Assembly: GCA_002633025.1 (NCBI GenBank)
Contig: NMRB01001379.1
Coordinates: 15,963-79,962 of the forward strand
Length of the DNA stretch: 64,000 nucleotides
From: Notospermus geniculatus
Taxonomy: Eukaryota; Nemertea; Pilidiophora; Heteronemertea; Lineidae
Direction of reading: 5' to 3'
Each line of letters starts with the position of its first letter. Position 1 is the stretch's first letter. Of the stretch, positions 1 to 12,582 are shown in pieces. The notes beneath the pieces are model-generated. The model worked only from the letters and a program-made list of their open reading frames with translations, ran no database searches and was not told the origin of the DNA. The position numbers and the translations under genes are program-made.

Positions 1-462
1 AAGGTACCCCTCCAATGCATGTTTATGCAAGATATGAAGTTGCTCGGTGAAATAATGACAAACTGTGGCAGGTTCGTCACTTTTGTCGAACTTTGACCTC
101 TGTGACCTTGAAAAGTAGGTCAAATCAAAAACCCGTTATATATGTTATGTATCCTTATTAGCTACACCTATGATAAAAATTTGAAGATGATCTAGTCATT
201 AGTTCAGGAGTTATTGTACTTTTTGTGTTTTTGGTTTCCGCCACCTGGTGGCCAAACTGAGAGTCGAATCGGACCGAAACTTGGTGTCGTGGGTCATCTG
301 ACCTAGGGGTATATATGTACCAAGTTTCAGATCAATAGCTCCAGCGGTTACGAAACGTGCCCTGCTAACGGACAACGACGACGACGGACGACGACGACGA
401 CGACGACGGACGACGACGGACGACGGACGCTGCACCATCGTAATAGCTCACCCCAGTGAGCT
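1..462 (-). repeat. Interspersed repeat with GTC-triplet tract, copy 1 (cut by window edge)
   Basis: Read on the minus strand, this copy opens with the imperfect palindrome AGCTCACTGGGGTGAGCT (445-462). It continues into a run of GTC/CGTCC triplets (about 369-430), then unique sequence, and ends in a block containing GACCTACTTTTCAAGGTCAC (about 95-120). The same order of parts occurs on the plus strand at 21532-21951, so this is a dispersed family. The triplet tract produces the arginine/serine-rich open frame here, which I do not regard as a gene. Probably a non-autonomous element; no terminal inverted repeat pair or target duplication can be read because the far end lies outside the window. 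Confidence 0.8.
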
Positions 463-2130
463 AAATATGATTCAAGAATGATTACCCAATTTGCATCGGA
501 GACGCTCGGCAGAAACCGTAAACTCGAGTCGGGTTGGAGAAAAAGAGGAATGAGAAAAGAAAACAGTGGTTCATCGAATTTCACGACATTTTTCTTGCGT
601 CGGTTTTGAGTTTATCAGTAATCTTGAATTCAGTGCTGCTAAATATAATATAATTGTCAGAGTTCGGTGAATGTGAGGGTTTTTTATCGGATGAATTAAT
701 GAGCACTGGATGCCTTTTTACAAGACGAGTGACGCAGATACCTCGTCGGATGAGACGCGGTACACCATCTTTTTCTTCTGCTTAATGACTTTGCCATGTC
801 GCTGGCAACACAAGAAAACTTTGGCTTCCACCATTTTGTAATACGTCACAGAGAAAGAAATCGACAGGTACCGGAATGGCGTAGTGCAGACATCGCCGCC
901 TGGCATCCCTGATCTCTTGTGTTCGAGTCACACAGTCAGGAATTCCTGTCTATTCAACCTCGCCACTCCATCCGCCACCTCTAACCTCACCACTTCACAG
1001 AACCATTGTCCTGTGTGTTCTTTCAAAGAGTATTATGAAACACTCTACGTTACCATGGCAACCGAAAAAATGCAAATCTCCCCGAGTGCTTGGAATGGAA
1101 ATGGAGAGATGATCTCCGACTTTTGCACAATAGGAACATACAGGTTATGCGCCGAGGAAAAAACATAGCTTAGTGTAAGCTACGATCTCTCATGTGATCA
1201 GAGATGATGGGAGTATATCTCCTGGGAGTAGGAATCCGCCAGAAATACTTTCACCAACTATGCTAAAAGCCATAATTCCTACTTTCTACCGGCGTCGTAA
1301 AAATTGAGGTCGATTCAGCAGTTGACCGGAGATTGGGAGGTTCAACCTTAAAGCTGAACTGTACCATGGTAACCCCTAGCGGTCGAAGAAGGAGTGACAG
1401 AAAGCAGGAGACAAGCCAGCCTCGCCAGAAACAAGTAAGACTACGCTCTGCGCCCACCAAGCTTGAAAGTGCCAAGTGGACTACACGATGTCCATGTTGA
1501 TGCCACGGACCACCGCTGGGTGTCGCTCATCCAGACCAAATATGTAGGCTTTTCGATCGAAGAAGTCATTTCAACGGCGTGGCTGCATCTAAATTATCCC
1601 TCAGTTGCAAACCGCTACCACGACCTTACATCCGCAATGAAACTGCTTCGCTTCTCGCGATTCTCAAAAGATGACTAATAGATGGCGCTAGCTGTCCGAT
1701 TCGGAGACTGCCGTGCGACTTCCTGGGTAGACGGACCAACTAAACACTGGGGACGAGTGTAGGCTGCACCAGAATAGATCTGCATGCGTCATGCCTGATA
1801 CAAACAGATGACTGCAACACTTTATGTTTAGCATCCCGGTATTTTTCAAATTCGTCGATGAATCCTCTCTGTTATCATATTTTACGCTTCTGATATTGGG
1901 AAAAACAACAAAGTATTGGGAGAAAAACAACTGAAGTATTGTAATTGTTCCGCCGCTTTGATGTCCGCGATTATGAGAACGATGCAACCTTTTAGTAAAG
2001 GGATACTGCAGACGAAAAAATACTTTCAACGATATATGGATAATAGATTATGATAGTCTTCTCAAAGCTACAAAAGGGGATGATTGTTGAGAGTTTTCCG
2101 GGGCAAAGGCGCTGCGCCATGTTCGAGATG
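463..2130. other. No gene recognised
   Basis: Short open frames on both strands (longest about 110 codons) have no recognisable domain, no convincing start context and no shared composition. I see no RNA gene or terminal-repeat element here. Confidence 0.6.
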
Positions 2131-2252
2131 TCGCGCAAGTTGGCTCTCAATGGGTAATTCACCACTGTTTCCTGACGACTTACGCTGAGACCAATGATGA
2201 CACAAACGATTGCCCATAGCTTTCTATGGTTGAGTTGCCCATACAGAGCTTG
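2131..2252. mobile_element. CACGTGAG-family MITE, decayed copy
   Basis: It contains the family's inner left arm (AAGTTGGCTCTCAATGGG), the middle block ACTTACGCTGAGACCAATGA, the small hairpin CCATAGCTTTCTATGG, and the right arm GTTGCCCATACAGAGC. Related copies lie at 14241-14525, 25425-25575, 42527-42685 and 45070-45245. The outer CACGTGAG tips are no longer clear in this copy, suggesting age. The open frame across it is a translation of the repeat. Confidence 0.7.
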
Positions 2253-2580
2253 GAATTCAACCAATCCCCGGTGGTTCGTTTTGAAATTTACATTACTTGA
2301 CTCATGAACATAGCCATTTCAGTCAGTTTCATAGAACGCTGTTGTTCTGAAAGGGTTGGTGATACAAATATGTCCATCATATCATAGTTTTTTTTCTCCT
2401 GGTAACATCTATATCTGCTTTGTAATTGAATATATACGAAGAATATGCATCGAGGGGATTAGCCAGAGTTGCGCCACCATCAAAGTGGACCCTTGACACT
2501 CAGTATACACAAGAGATAGAATGACACACGGGCACAGTCGTGGAATCTGCCGGCACGAGAAACCCACGTGACGTTTTATC

Positions 2581-2672
2581 CCGACAGGGCGGCGCTGCGA
2601 GCGGTTGTACCGAAGAGGTTAATAACGAAGCAAAGCAGTGCAGTAACGTCGCGTCACGACGAGATACAGCTT
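2581..2672 (-). mobile_element. GGCGCTG-family MITE, partial copy
   Basis: The segment starts CCGACAGGGCGGCGCTGCGA, the reverse complement of the right end of the element at 12437-12582, and continues through TACCGAAGA and GTCGCGTCACGACG in the same order. The other half is missing. It lies at the start of the longest open frame in the window (193 codons, 2540-3121), which argues that this frame is not a gene. Confidence 0.65.
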
Positions 2673-4825
2673 TGAGTGGGAGGCCACTTGATCATTCCGG
2701 TAGACATAAAGCGAAGAAGAAATCAGAAGGTCGGAGAACTAGTCTATCATGTCAGACACGGAGAACCAGTCTATCATGTCAGACACCAGGCGATACATTG
2801 ACCAATGGGAAACAAGGAATCAGCCTCACATCACCGTCTCTCGCCGTCGACGTCTTGTGGAAGATCAAAGTAGATAGTGCGAAGTTTTCCCTAAAAAACA
2901 CCAAACTCTCGCACATGGAGAGCGAATTTCACGTAACTAATGAGCGACACGGCCTCCCAAACCACTTGGGTGTCTTCCACAGGTTTTTTCACATCACGGC
3001 CCGCCTAATGAGAGATTCGTTCCTAATACGAATCGTTTTTTACTTCTTCTCGCGAATCGTGGTGATGCGATTTATGGTTTCCCCAAGAGAATTATCAGCG
3101 AACTCCACGGGGTGTGATTAGAGTAGCCGTAATCTTTATCTCGACCGCTGTGGCGCTACTGATATACCATCGTTGCCAAACAGCGCAACAGGTGGCGCCA
3201 CTGACCACTGCGCTCCACGCAATGGATCATTGGATTTGCAAATGGCGACCTCCATTACGTCTCCGTTGGTGTGGAATCAGCCGTTAAACTTTGAGACAAG
3301 CTGGGAATCAAATCCGTGACCTCAGCCCCAATCACGTCAAGTTATAGTACCCTAAGCGAACCCACCCCCTTCAATCAGTTTCACTCAGACGTTATTAAAT
3401 TTATCAAATTGGTTTTAGTAAAATGTTCCTCTTTGACGACGCCTGTGCGTGACCTCGTCGCCAGTTGAATACCAATCATATTTCAATCATAATTTGCCTC
3501 CAAAATCGTCTGTAGTGGCGTGCAGCTGACGTGTACTTCGCTGTACATAATGCACATGGAAATCGGGCCATGTTAGATTGAGTCATCACGTATTCCGACT
3601 TTTCCACCACACAGCACAGCTGTAATTGAAAGAAAGGAATCGAAGCTTAGACCTATGCATATCTGAAATGATAGACGAATTCCAATAGAATTCCACTGAA
3701 AACTGTTGAGGTCGCCAGGACACAATGTTTAAACGAAAGGGGAATTTAATCCGTGGGTTCATATAAAACTAGGATTCAAGTCATGACGCGGTGGAATGGA
3801 GAAAAAGAGTCGTCTGCCGTCCTCAGGAGATTCAAAATCCATGTTGGGTCTAAATTCAGGCTCTTAACACCGACCTCCGCCGATAAAATTCCATTCCAAT
3901 TCGATTCCCCGCCGACATTTCGCCCACAAAGCTAATGCGCTGTATAAATTACGGACTATTCCCGGTCTTCCGTTACCACCATTTGCCTTTCCTTTGAAGT
4001 CAAACTGACTCAGCAAAACTTCCGTCTGGATCAAACTTTGATTTTCACAGATGAAATTTACTTTACGTCCGTCACTTCTGTGTTTAAACATTTCAATTAC
4101 ATTAGGCAGACGTGAAGGTGGGACGAAAACGTGGATTCAGCTGACGTGCCTTGGGCGAAACAATCCGCGCTGTTCCAATCATCAAGCACACCCAGCCAAC
4201 GCTATTACTTTCAACTATAATTTTATAAACCAATTCCTGCATTTCAAACCGGACAAAGTTTTAATTCGAATTTTATACTTCAAATTCAAGCCTTTAAAAT
4301 ACATCTCAAACAAATCTTCGATATAATTATCTGCGAAATACTGTCTTAGAAAGGAAAACGGCTCCTCCTAGTTTTTCTGCCTACTTACAATCGTTAGAAC
4401 AACCTTATGCTGGCCAAGAACTCCGCATCGAGTTGTGGAATCATTTCTGTCAGGTAGGAGGACGTACACCTAACGCAAGAGCCAATCACAAGTTCTCACT
4501 TTTTCGTCACCTCTCGCGGGAACAGGCGTAATTCAAAGAATCACTTTAATGATTCAGTTTCTCCCGCCGTTTTATTCTCCAGCGTTGCTTTTTAAAGAAT
4601 TTATAAATAATTAAAGCGCAGCTTTTCTTAATTCGAAAACCAGACGCAGTTTCTGATAATATGCCCAACGGGTTCCAAAGCGTTGGGGCTATGTTACGAA
4701 TCGGTGGATGGTGAATCGGGACATCTGTTTACAAGCCGGAGGAAATCTTAAAAAGAGCCACACTTTTTTTCTGCTCGGTGTGATAGCTCTCCTCCGTCAG
4801 CAAAGTGACCGAGAGCAGGTGCAGA
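2673..4825. other. No gene recognised
   Basis: The 193-codon plus frame that ends at 3121 begins inside the MITE fragment above. It contains a 24-bp direct repeat (about 2736-2787, giving two RTSLSCQT blocks) and has no domain I recognise. The rest, including the AT-rich stretch at 4200-4330, shows no gene or RNA signature. Confidence 0.55.
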
Positions 4826-4923
4826 AAGTTTTGGCAAAGCCCCTGGAAATCCAAGGTACGCGTTTGTCCTTTGGCATCGAACAATGGCATCGCGTTGGCC
4901 TTTCGGGGGCTTTGTGGAAACTC
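4826..4923. mobile_element. GGGAGGTTTCG-family foldback, decayed copy
   Basis: The left end AGTTTTGGCAAAGCCCC and the right end GGGGGCTTTGTGGAAACTC are imperfect inverted repeats. They resemble the tips of the element at 27028-27162 (GTTTTCGCAAAGCCCCC). The arms are worn, so this is an old copy. No target duplication is readable. Confidence 0.5.
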
Positions 4924-5355
4924 ACGAATATCAACAACACCGGCGAAAAATGGAGCGCAAGCCATTACTTTATTCAAAGTTCTCGATACAGGGGGAACCA
5001 GTGCGGAAGGTGACATTTGCTTTCATACTGCCCAACAGCAACGTCTTCTTTTGAGTTTTTGACTTGGTCTTGTGATATTTGAACAAACCGAGCCGCCATG
5101 AACGTACTGACGGAATCAGAAAGCTTAATCAAGCATCTAATTTAGTTCTTTCTGCAAAGTGAATAGTTTTTATGTTGGAATCTAATTACGTCATAGAATA
5201 ATCAGATTCTATTCTGCACAATTTACTGCATTATTCACAGCATACGTGATGGTGAAAGGTTCGTTAAGGGTTGAAAGGTAAGTGCATCAAAGATAGAAAT
5301 GTTTCGGTTTTTTGCGACTTGAACAACATGAAAAGTTGGCCACCAACAAGTTCGT

Positions 5356-5552
5356 AATGGGAGACTTTCACGCCGTTAGAGGCCACCACCAGTTAGCGGT
5401 CTTATAACGTCACGAGATTTGACGTCACAGAGAAGAAATGTACGGCATGACGTCATCCCTAATGACTTGCAAAGCTTACGTCAGTGACGTCAAATATTGT
5501 GACGTTCTAGGACGCTAACTGGCGACCTCTATCGGCAGTTAAGTCTCCCATT
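5356..5552. mobile_element. CRE-rich palindromic MITE, full copy
   Basis: The ends AATGGGAGACTTTC and AAGTCTCCCATT are inverted repeats. Inside them GTTAGAGGCCACCACCAGTT mirrors AACTGGCGACCTCTATCGGC. The core carries three TGACGTCA octamers (5420, 5448, 5485), the palindromic binding site of CREB/ATF proteins. Relatives are at 8807-8936, 16708-16879 and 44313-44503. It has no coding capacity, so mobilisation would need a transposase from elsewhere. Confidence 0.85.
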
Positions 5553-8195
5553 GTTTGGTCCAGCGTTGATATTCCCTTTGTATCTAACATGACAAATAGC
5601 TAAATTGGGATACCGCGCCCGCATCTTTTACATCCAATTTCAACACCTGATCAAAATCTTGGGCAATTCTACCACAATTTAAAAGAAAAAAACCTTCAAA
5701 AGAAACAATATCCAACGAAAGTAAAATCTGATAGGAGGTTGTTTTTGAACGACAAGATTTTGAGAAAATCAGTTATGTTTTATCCCTAAATGCCTCGGGC
5801 ACGTCGTGTCAAATTGAATCAAGGAATGAACTGGGCTTTCAATTTTCTGTCTGAGTTCGCAAACTGAATTGATTTCGGCGCAAGAGATGTGACAGGCAAA
5901 ATGAATGTTTTGTTTCTCGACTCCTCAGTGGCGGCCGCGACCCCTACCGGTCGAAGACGGAAGTACGAACGACCAGATGGCTCCAGAAACATAGGCCAAC
6001 AGCGAGACTACCTTGTTCCGTCACGCTTGACGTCACTCTTCAGTATGTCCCTGGCAGGACCCGAAGGATCGTGTCGCAGTTGCTCTCAAAGGAAGAAGGC
6101 ATCCCACAGAACAGGACTCGAACCAGAACCTAATGCATAAACTCCCTGTAACTGTTTTACCAAGCCATAGGGTGAATGAAGAGGATTGGAGAAGGGTAAA
6201 ACAAGGAAATTGTTTCACTTGGCCTTGTCTCACGGATCGTCCATTAGTGTTCTGACTCGATATGTGCCATGGTCTTAATATATGGTATTGGATTTTCAGA
6301 TGGCCAGCGCAGTAAAATAGATCTTCAATCTGGCTGTCTCACATTGACACCACCACGATCGTTCTTGGCCTGGGCAGCGCTGGAGAGTGGAATCATGCAC
6401 GAGGGTGTAAAGCAGTTTTTGTAGGCCCCTCTATGAGCGTGGTATTTCAACATCCAACCTCGATATGTTGGCGCCGTAAAAACTGGCGGATCAAAACAGC
6501 GCTGCCGGAAAAGCGGACAGCATGTCTGGGAACCGTTGTCGTCGCTATGCGATGCACCAATAACGCATCGACCGCGAATCGGTAGCTTGTTGACAATGTT
6601 ATGCAAAGTGGTATCGGCGGCTCCGACCCAACCTTAAGGGAGCAACCTAATTATTCAAATACCGATCCCATTCCCGCCGGGGGCTGGTCCTGATTCTCCC
6701 TCGATAGTTGGCCAGAGGGGTGAAGTCATGCCGATGGTGGACGATGAGTTTGGTACGGCAGGCTGAATATCAGCTCTTGTAATGAGTAACTTTCCCTACT
6801 TTCACTTATTTGTTTCAATCTGCCGTCTCAGAACAGGGTACTGCCGACTCAACCAACATCTGAGGACGGTAGGAGCCGAGCCACAGCCAACTGTGACAGT
6901 GGAGATAGCGAGCGGTGCCTGAACACATCCCACAGACCTGCCCTGATGACCAGTCGACAGGAATTCTGGCCAGAACCACCCTGAAGACAAGGCTGTTGTA
7001 GGCGGAGGATCGCCGGCGATCGGCAAGTTCTTTTGAACGACAAGATTTCGTGTTCGATGGTCATCACCGTCAAAAGAAGAAATTCACCGAGATTTCTTCC
7101 CATTTCTTGCTTGGCAATTCACACAAGCAACTACTGGTAAATTCAAGCTACACAACATCCGAATGAGTTATAAGAAACTTAAGCAAGAGAAAATATTAAA
7201 TCTGTCCCAAAATGGCAATGTAGGTGGTTGGTTATGATCAGTACCTCCCGAATCTGTCCCACGGACCCCATCTAAAATCCCCATCGACAAGAGTTAATTG
7301 GAAGCGAGCCCGTTCAGACTGCAACCTCATCTTCGAATGGCGTGAACATAATAATGTTCAGCCATCTTTCACATATCTAACGTGGTCTGCAGGATATAAG
7401 TCACATATTTTATTTACTGGAATTTCGATTTTTTTCCATCAGGGCCGAAGCTAAAGCATCAGTCGTCCTGATAGTGGTAGGTAGGAGAGGCCGTCCTTGC
7501 AAAGACAAGTAAATGGGACACACAACACCACTGCCATGGGACAGAACACCCCTACGCTGTCAGGGCGCGTCCTCAGCCGCCAATGCACCAACTTCACAAA
7601 CCGTCCAACCTTACGGTCGTCGAAGATTCCAAAAGAATCTGCCTACTACAAGCCAGAAATTTCTATCCCGGCACCTTTAAAAGCCATTTCATCTTTTGCC
7701 AAGCTGCCTCAGTCGAAACACGAAAAAATGCAATTTTCCCTCAAATTGCAGGTGTTCCTAATTGGCAATTTCGAAGCGACAAGGCGGCCATATGTAATTT
7801 CACTCACATTACAAAGCGGAACAGCGTTTAATGTCGTAATAGACGTTTACGACATTCAATGACGGAAATGGGTCGTCATTGTGCGGCGATGATTCGAACA
7901 TTATGCGTCTGACGGTGTGAACATGTCAAAGGAATTTTAGAACATAATTTGGAGCAAAACAGCTCCAGTTACCGCAGAGTTGAATCAGGCGTTATCTTCT
8001 TCAAAGATCTTTGATTCACAGTATCAGAGGTGCGGAGTGGCTGAGTCTGGGTGGGAGAGTCGCCGACCAATCGGACTGAGGCAACGTCAAGTCTGCAGCA
8101 GCGCCGATATTTCCAGCCTGCCCAGAGAAAATGAAGGCAGCCGCTGCGCAATGGCTAACAAAGTTCCAAAAGGAGGAACCTACATAGCATAGCAC
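5553..8195. other. No gene recognised
   Basis: Several open frames of 60-121 codons occur on both strands, but none has a recognisable domain, and they overlap one another in different frames. No terminal inverted repeats, tRNA-like boxes or tandem arrays stand out. Confidence 0.55.
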
Positions 8196-8243
8196 CAAAA
8201 ATAGATAAGCGATAGATATGCGCTTACCCGCTATCTATTTTTG
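8196..8243. repeat. Short hairpin
   Basis: CAAAAATAGATAAGCG pairs with CGCTATCTATTTTTGATAG across a loop of about a dozen bases. It may be a remnant of a small palindromic element. I see no second copy in the window. Confidence 0.55.
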
Positions 8244-8806
8244 ATAGTACTCATCAAAGAGGCTATTCACCTGTAACTCACAGACTGATTGCTCCCGAGG
8301 CGTGGCTGACCGTCTTCGGTGCCTGTTTGGCACCATGGGGTGAAGGTCATGACCTTGAGACCAAGGTCACCACCACGAGCCCGATTCCCCCACGGTACAA
8401 ACAAAGCTACGTGGTTCGACACGGCAGAGTTGAAGCTGGTCCGTCGTTTTCGCACCTTACATGAATAAAGCACACGGTGAGAAAAAAGTACGCAGAGGGA
8501 TATAAAACAGTGACTGATCACGTGATCACGTAAAAGGAGCATCATTTTGTCACATCCTTCCGCTGTAATTATTTCCGTGTCACACAAATGGCTGCATCAT
8601 GTCAGAGGCTAATCGTCTACTTCCGCGCAAAAAAGTCGCAATTTCCGGGTAGAAACGTTTCATTTTGCGCTCACCCTGGGGTCAAAAAGTTCTACTCCAT
8701 CGACGAAATGACGGTTCCGGCCATTTTCTTTGATTGTTACTGCGCAGCTGTGGTTTTTCACATGTCCATATTCAGCGCGGATTGAGTGCGACAGGGGTTG
8801 CGCTGT

Positions 8807-8936
8807 CACAAAATTTGACGTCATCGACGTAAGCCATGGCGTCCACGTCATTGTGGATGACGTTGTGACGTCGAATTTCCTGACGTCCTAGGACGCTAAC
8901 TGGTGGTGGCCTCTAACGGCAGAAAAGTCTCCCATT
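8807..8936. mobile_element. CRE-rich palindromic MITE, left-truncated copy
   Basis: The right half matches the family closely: CCTAGGACGCTAACTGGTGG, then GGCCTCTAACGGCAG and AAGTCTCCCATT. The left end stops at GTCACAAAATTTGACGTCA, so the outer left arm is lost. One TGACGTCA is at 8816. Confidence 0.8.
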
Positions 8937-8979
8937 AAAATGTCAGACCATGGGATAGATGAAAACCCACAACTGGCCG

Positions 8980-9032
8980 CACAGGGAGTCGAACTCACGA
9001 CCACAGAGGTGATGCTGCTGATGTTTCAACTG
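8980..9032 (-). mobile_element. tRNA-derived SINE head (remnant)
   Basis: On the minus strand CACCTCTGTGGTCGTGAG is followed by GTTCGACTCCC, a good Pol III B box, as in a tRNA T arm. The A box upstream is weak and no complete cloverleaf can be drawn. It is more likely a SINE head or tRNA pseudogene than a working tRNA. Confidence 0.45.
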
Positions 9033-10414
9033 TACCTTTAATCGTCATTAATCAACGAAATTAACTTTAGGGACGAGGTTGTCGTCTGCACCTTTTAACC
9101 TGAAGCAAACATTACCATAACGACCTCGATTCAAAGGACCTAAAGATCGTCTTCTGCTATGGTCGGGAGAGCTTTTATCAAAGAAAAGACGGCGAATTAA
9201 GTACATTTGAGAAGGTTCACAATGTTTGCTCCAGGAATAAAGCCGTCTTAAGATGCTACAGGACTTTGAAGTTAAACCTTGAACAAGTATGTGAAGTGGT
9301 TTTAGAATAGATCGTAACATTGGTCTTAAAGGATGCAACAATGAGGAAACTATTCCGTATGGCGGCGCAGCTAGCACAAGACCAGGTTCCGCCTGTTGCA
9401 CAGCATTAAGACGTCGTGACGTGACGTCATCGCTTTGTACTGCAACGTCGTCCGGTCTCACAGCGCCGCCTGTCGGGTTGTGGGTCTATTATTTGCTTTA
9501 CCCTACCTTAAACCTTATCAGGATCAAACAATTCACAAACACTCACCTGCAACGAGAAAAGGTGGAGAAATATGAACAAAGATATCTCAGAATAATAGAC
9601 ACGTTCAGAAACTGTTCCGTAAACGTTAACGATTTTGTTCATCTTATTCCACGGAAAAATAAACTTGGCATTATCGTTCACTTTGCGGTTTCTTTACCAC
9701 CCTAATTGATTACGATGGCGCGCCTGTCTTTCTTATAATTCACTTGGCATCCCCTTAAGTTAATTTTCGTTCCAAATGATGTTGCCGACATCATCCCACC
9801 TCTTTGAGGGTAGATTATTTAGGAATAAACCCAAGACTATAAAAAAGGAAAAGACTGCGAAACGAATAGACTGCGTTTACCATGTATTCTGCTTCCCTGG
9901 GGACGAGATTTCATTAAGTCGAGAAGATTAGCAAAGCTCTCATCTAAAAGGCAAAACATCCCGAGGCGGAGTATCACAAAAAATAGACGCGAGATTACAT
10001 TTTTCATATTCTAATAAAGTTATAATTGATGCAGCGGCGGCTGGCTTAATTTCTGCGGCGCTTAACGAATTTTGCGAAAATTGCATCCCCGTTTATAAAG
10101 CCATCTCGTAAATTGACGACAAGATTGTTGTTGTGTTACAGCGAGTGTGTAATTGACACTTTAGCGCATGCGCAACAAGCGTATACTTTCCGCCATTGAA
10201 ATGTTGTTGAGTAGCTGTAACGATTTATTACAATTTGCTTCCAAATTGAGTCGGTGAGAGCAACTAATGGGCGCCGCACCTAACACTATGCAGCTAATAC
10301 TGGTGTAAAGCATCGCTTCAAACTTCGAAAGTTTATTGATTGGAGTCATATTGCTGATGAGGACAGACCAAAGATTAGGCAACTTTAACGAAGAGTTGAT
10401 TATACCACTGGGTG
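9033..10414. other. No gene; contains a decayed GGCGCTG-family element
   Basis: At about 9360-9478 GGCGGCGCAGCTAG faces GCGCCGCCTGTCGG in inverted orientation around a TGACGTCA (9422), which fits a worn copy of the family at 12437-12582. Outside it I see no gene. The 137-codon minus frame ending at 9048 has no domain and runs into this element. Confidence 0.45.
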
Positions 10415-10536
10415 GCCAACGTAGACTGGTTCCCATCTTTGCGGCTGCACTTCCACGGCGCTCATTCCGCAACAAAGGAGTAGCGCTGCGGGAGTGGAAC
10501 GGCAAGGACGGGAACCAGTCTATGACCAATGTTGGT
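10415..10536. mobile_element. Palindromic element, imperfect arms
   Basis: GTAGACTGGTTCCC near the left end and GGGAACCAGTCTATGAC near the right end are inverted repeats. Weaker pairing continues inward (CATCTTTGC with GCAAGGACG; CACTTCCAC with GTGGAAC). No coding capacity, target duplication or second copy was recognised. Confidence 0.55.
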
Positions 10537-11216
10537 GTATAAATTCTGACACTCTCGCAGACATGATTTTGTATGGGCTGGCAATTTCAAGGACGATTTG
10601 GGGACGCCGTGGGTGGCCAATGTTGGCATATTTTTGACACTCCGTCAGTTTCACCTCATTTTCTTCCAACAAAATCGGACCCCCTTCACATTTTACGTCA
10701 CGACTCGAGATCATCCTGACGACTGCAGCGCCGCCCAACGTCATTCTAAGTTACGATGAGTACATACACTAGGTACAGTACATGTACACAGCAACAACGA
10801 AAGCACTTCCTTGGATTTTCACCAGCATTCCACTCACAATCGATTTTTCATTCAGTTTATCACCAAAATCGACCAATTCTCCCAATGCCCGGGGCCCAGT
10901 AATTATCCATTCATGCCCCAAACGATGCGAACCAACTCCGCAATTGACGTCTTCAGTTTCGGCATGCAAACTGCAGTTAAGTCTTCGTTTTTCAATTACC
11001 GAGTTATTCTGAGTGCAAACCTGATTTTCCGCGTGCTGGGGGCATTTACATAATCCATTTCGATAACTGCCCTCCAGCGCTTTTCTCGTCTCCTATTGGT
11101 GTTATGCAAAGCGAGCGACTCCGAAACGGCAGTCGAGCCGATTGCCCACAATGATCTCTCCAAGATAGGCATGGTGTAATAGGTAAAACTGTCCCGTCTT
11201 CAAATCTGTCGAAATC

Positions 11217-11300
11217 AACTTTCCAGGACGTAAGTTCAACAATGTCCGCCATTGCTGACGTCGACGTCATGACACAAATCCGCAAAATGCGCAGTGTCCA
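11217..11300 (+). repeat. Interspersed repeat E, copy 1
   Basis: TTTCCAGGACGTAA, CAACAATG and CGCCATTGCTGACGTCG occur in the same order and spacing at 25320-25402, followed in both places by ATGACRCAA and AAAACGCGCA-like sequence. It is a dispersed repeat of about 80 bp with unknown borders. Confidence 0.65.
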
Positions 11301-12436
11301 ATAGTGGAAAGGATGAAAACGATACCGTTCTTGTCACACTGCTGAACAGTCTGTTCAGGCACTGGTATAACAAGCAAACTGTCCTAGAGACAGTGTCATG
11401 GAATCAAAATCTGCCAAGACCAAATCTCACCACCCTGTCACATCACAAGAGAGTTCGTTCCGGTTGCGAGTGACGTCATTCCCGCGATACAGCGGCATGC
11501 ACAAAGCCAGATAACGATTGGTCAGCTGGCTAATGACTTCAAAGTAAAGAGAGGAATGTTTTGTTTTGACATGAGGTCACCTCTCTCCAGCGACAAAGCT
11601 CATCGTGTCTTTTTAAGCATGAGCTGAAAGAAGGTTTTGCCAACATGCACAACAGGCTGAGATGGCCTCCTTTGATGTCCAATGGTATTTGCCTGTGTTG
11701 TTGATAGCAATCTCGGGACGTTTTTCACAAAGTAAGCTTTCGTTCCACGAGGTGCACTGAACGTTCGGTGGAATCAGGCGAATCCATTAGTATGCAGAGG
11801 ATTACGCCTTTTATGTGGAATTTAAAAATTTTGACAGGAAAGAAGCAGATAAGACCGATTGAGCAGCTTTTTAACCGACCCTATACGGTTTTTAAACCGA
11901 TGTACTATACATGTGACACGTCGTGTACGCGTAGTTATCACTTTCTAACACTTTTTTCCTCTTTTAATTTCAGAAGAAGCTAACTACATCCACATAAAAC
12001 AGAATACGTGTTGCTAAAGCAACTAACTTAAGATTAATGACTGTGCGAAATTGATAGATGCAATGGTTCAGGGCGAGAATCGAGTTGATAGTTAATATCT
12101 AATGTAATTGCGACGCATTTTAATTGAGGATGAGCACAACTTCCTATTGAAATGGCATCAATAATTAACGGCGGAGTTGTTCATTTTACTGCATGACGAA
12201 GTTATAATTCATTAAATACGCATCACAATGGAGAAGTGACTCATAAATGTCAGTTCCTTTAACGGGTAGGCGTTAATGGATAAAACCGAGGATTATCAAG
12301 CCATACATTGTTGTGCTGTATCAGAAATCGTGTTGTTACAAAGATAAATGTGTTATATATGCAAAGCCAGCAACACGCACGACCCAGTATTTCGTTTTGT
12401 GCAGCCACAATAAAAGAACAAGGAAACTTCAAAATA
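11301..12436. other. No gene recognised
   Basis: One TGACGTCA is at 11471. Open frames are at most about 91 codons, and those near 12313-12588 run through the MITE that follows. AT-rich sequence at 11970-12250 shows no RNA gene. Confidence 0.55.
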
Positions 12437-12582
12437 CCGCCACTGGGAGGCGCTGTGAGCAGTTGTGCCTTTTTCAATCAACGTCACGTCCAGTTTTGGA
12501 CTGCGTCAAGGACGTCATGACGCGACATTTTGCTCTGTTTTTTACGTCTTCGGTAGGACCGCTCGCAGCGCCGCCCTGTCGG
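12437..12582. mobile_element. GGCGCTG-family MITE, full copy
   Basis: The ends CCGCCACTGGGAGGCGCTGT and AGCGCCGCCCTGTCGG are imperfect inverted repeats. The interior GACTGCGTCAAGGACGTCAT and TTTTGCTCTGTTTTTTACGT are nearly identical to 19598-19737. It is non-coding and about 146 bp, a typical MITE size. Confidence 0.85.

Noticed and set aside
211-438. Arginine/serine-rich 75-codon minus protein
   Set aside because: Direct translation of the GTC-triplet tract of an interspersed repeat.
2540-3121. Longest open frame (193 codons, plus) as a protein-coding gene
   Set aside because: It starts next to and runs through a MITE fragment, contains a short direct repeat, and shows no domain or convincing start.
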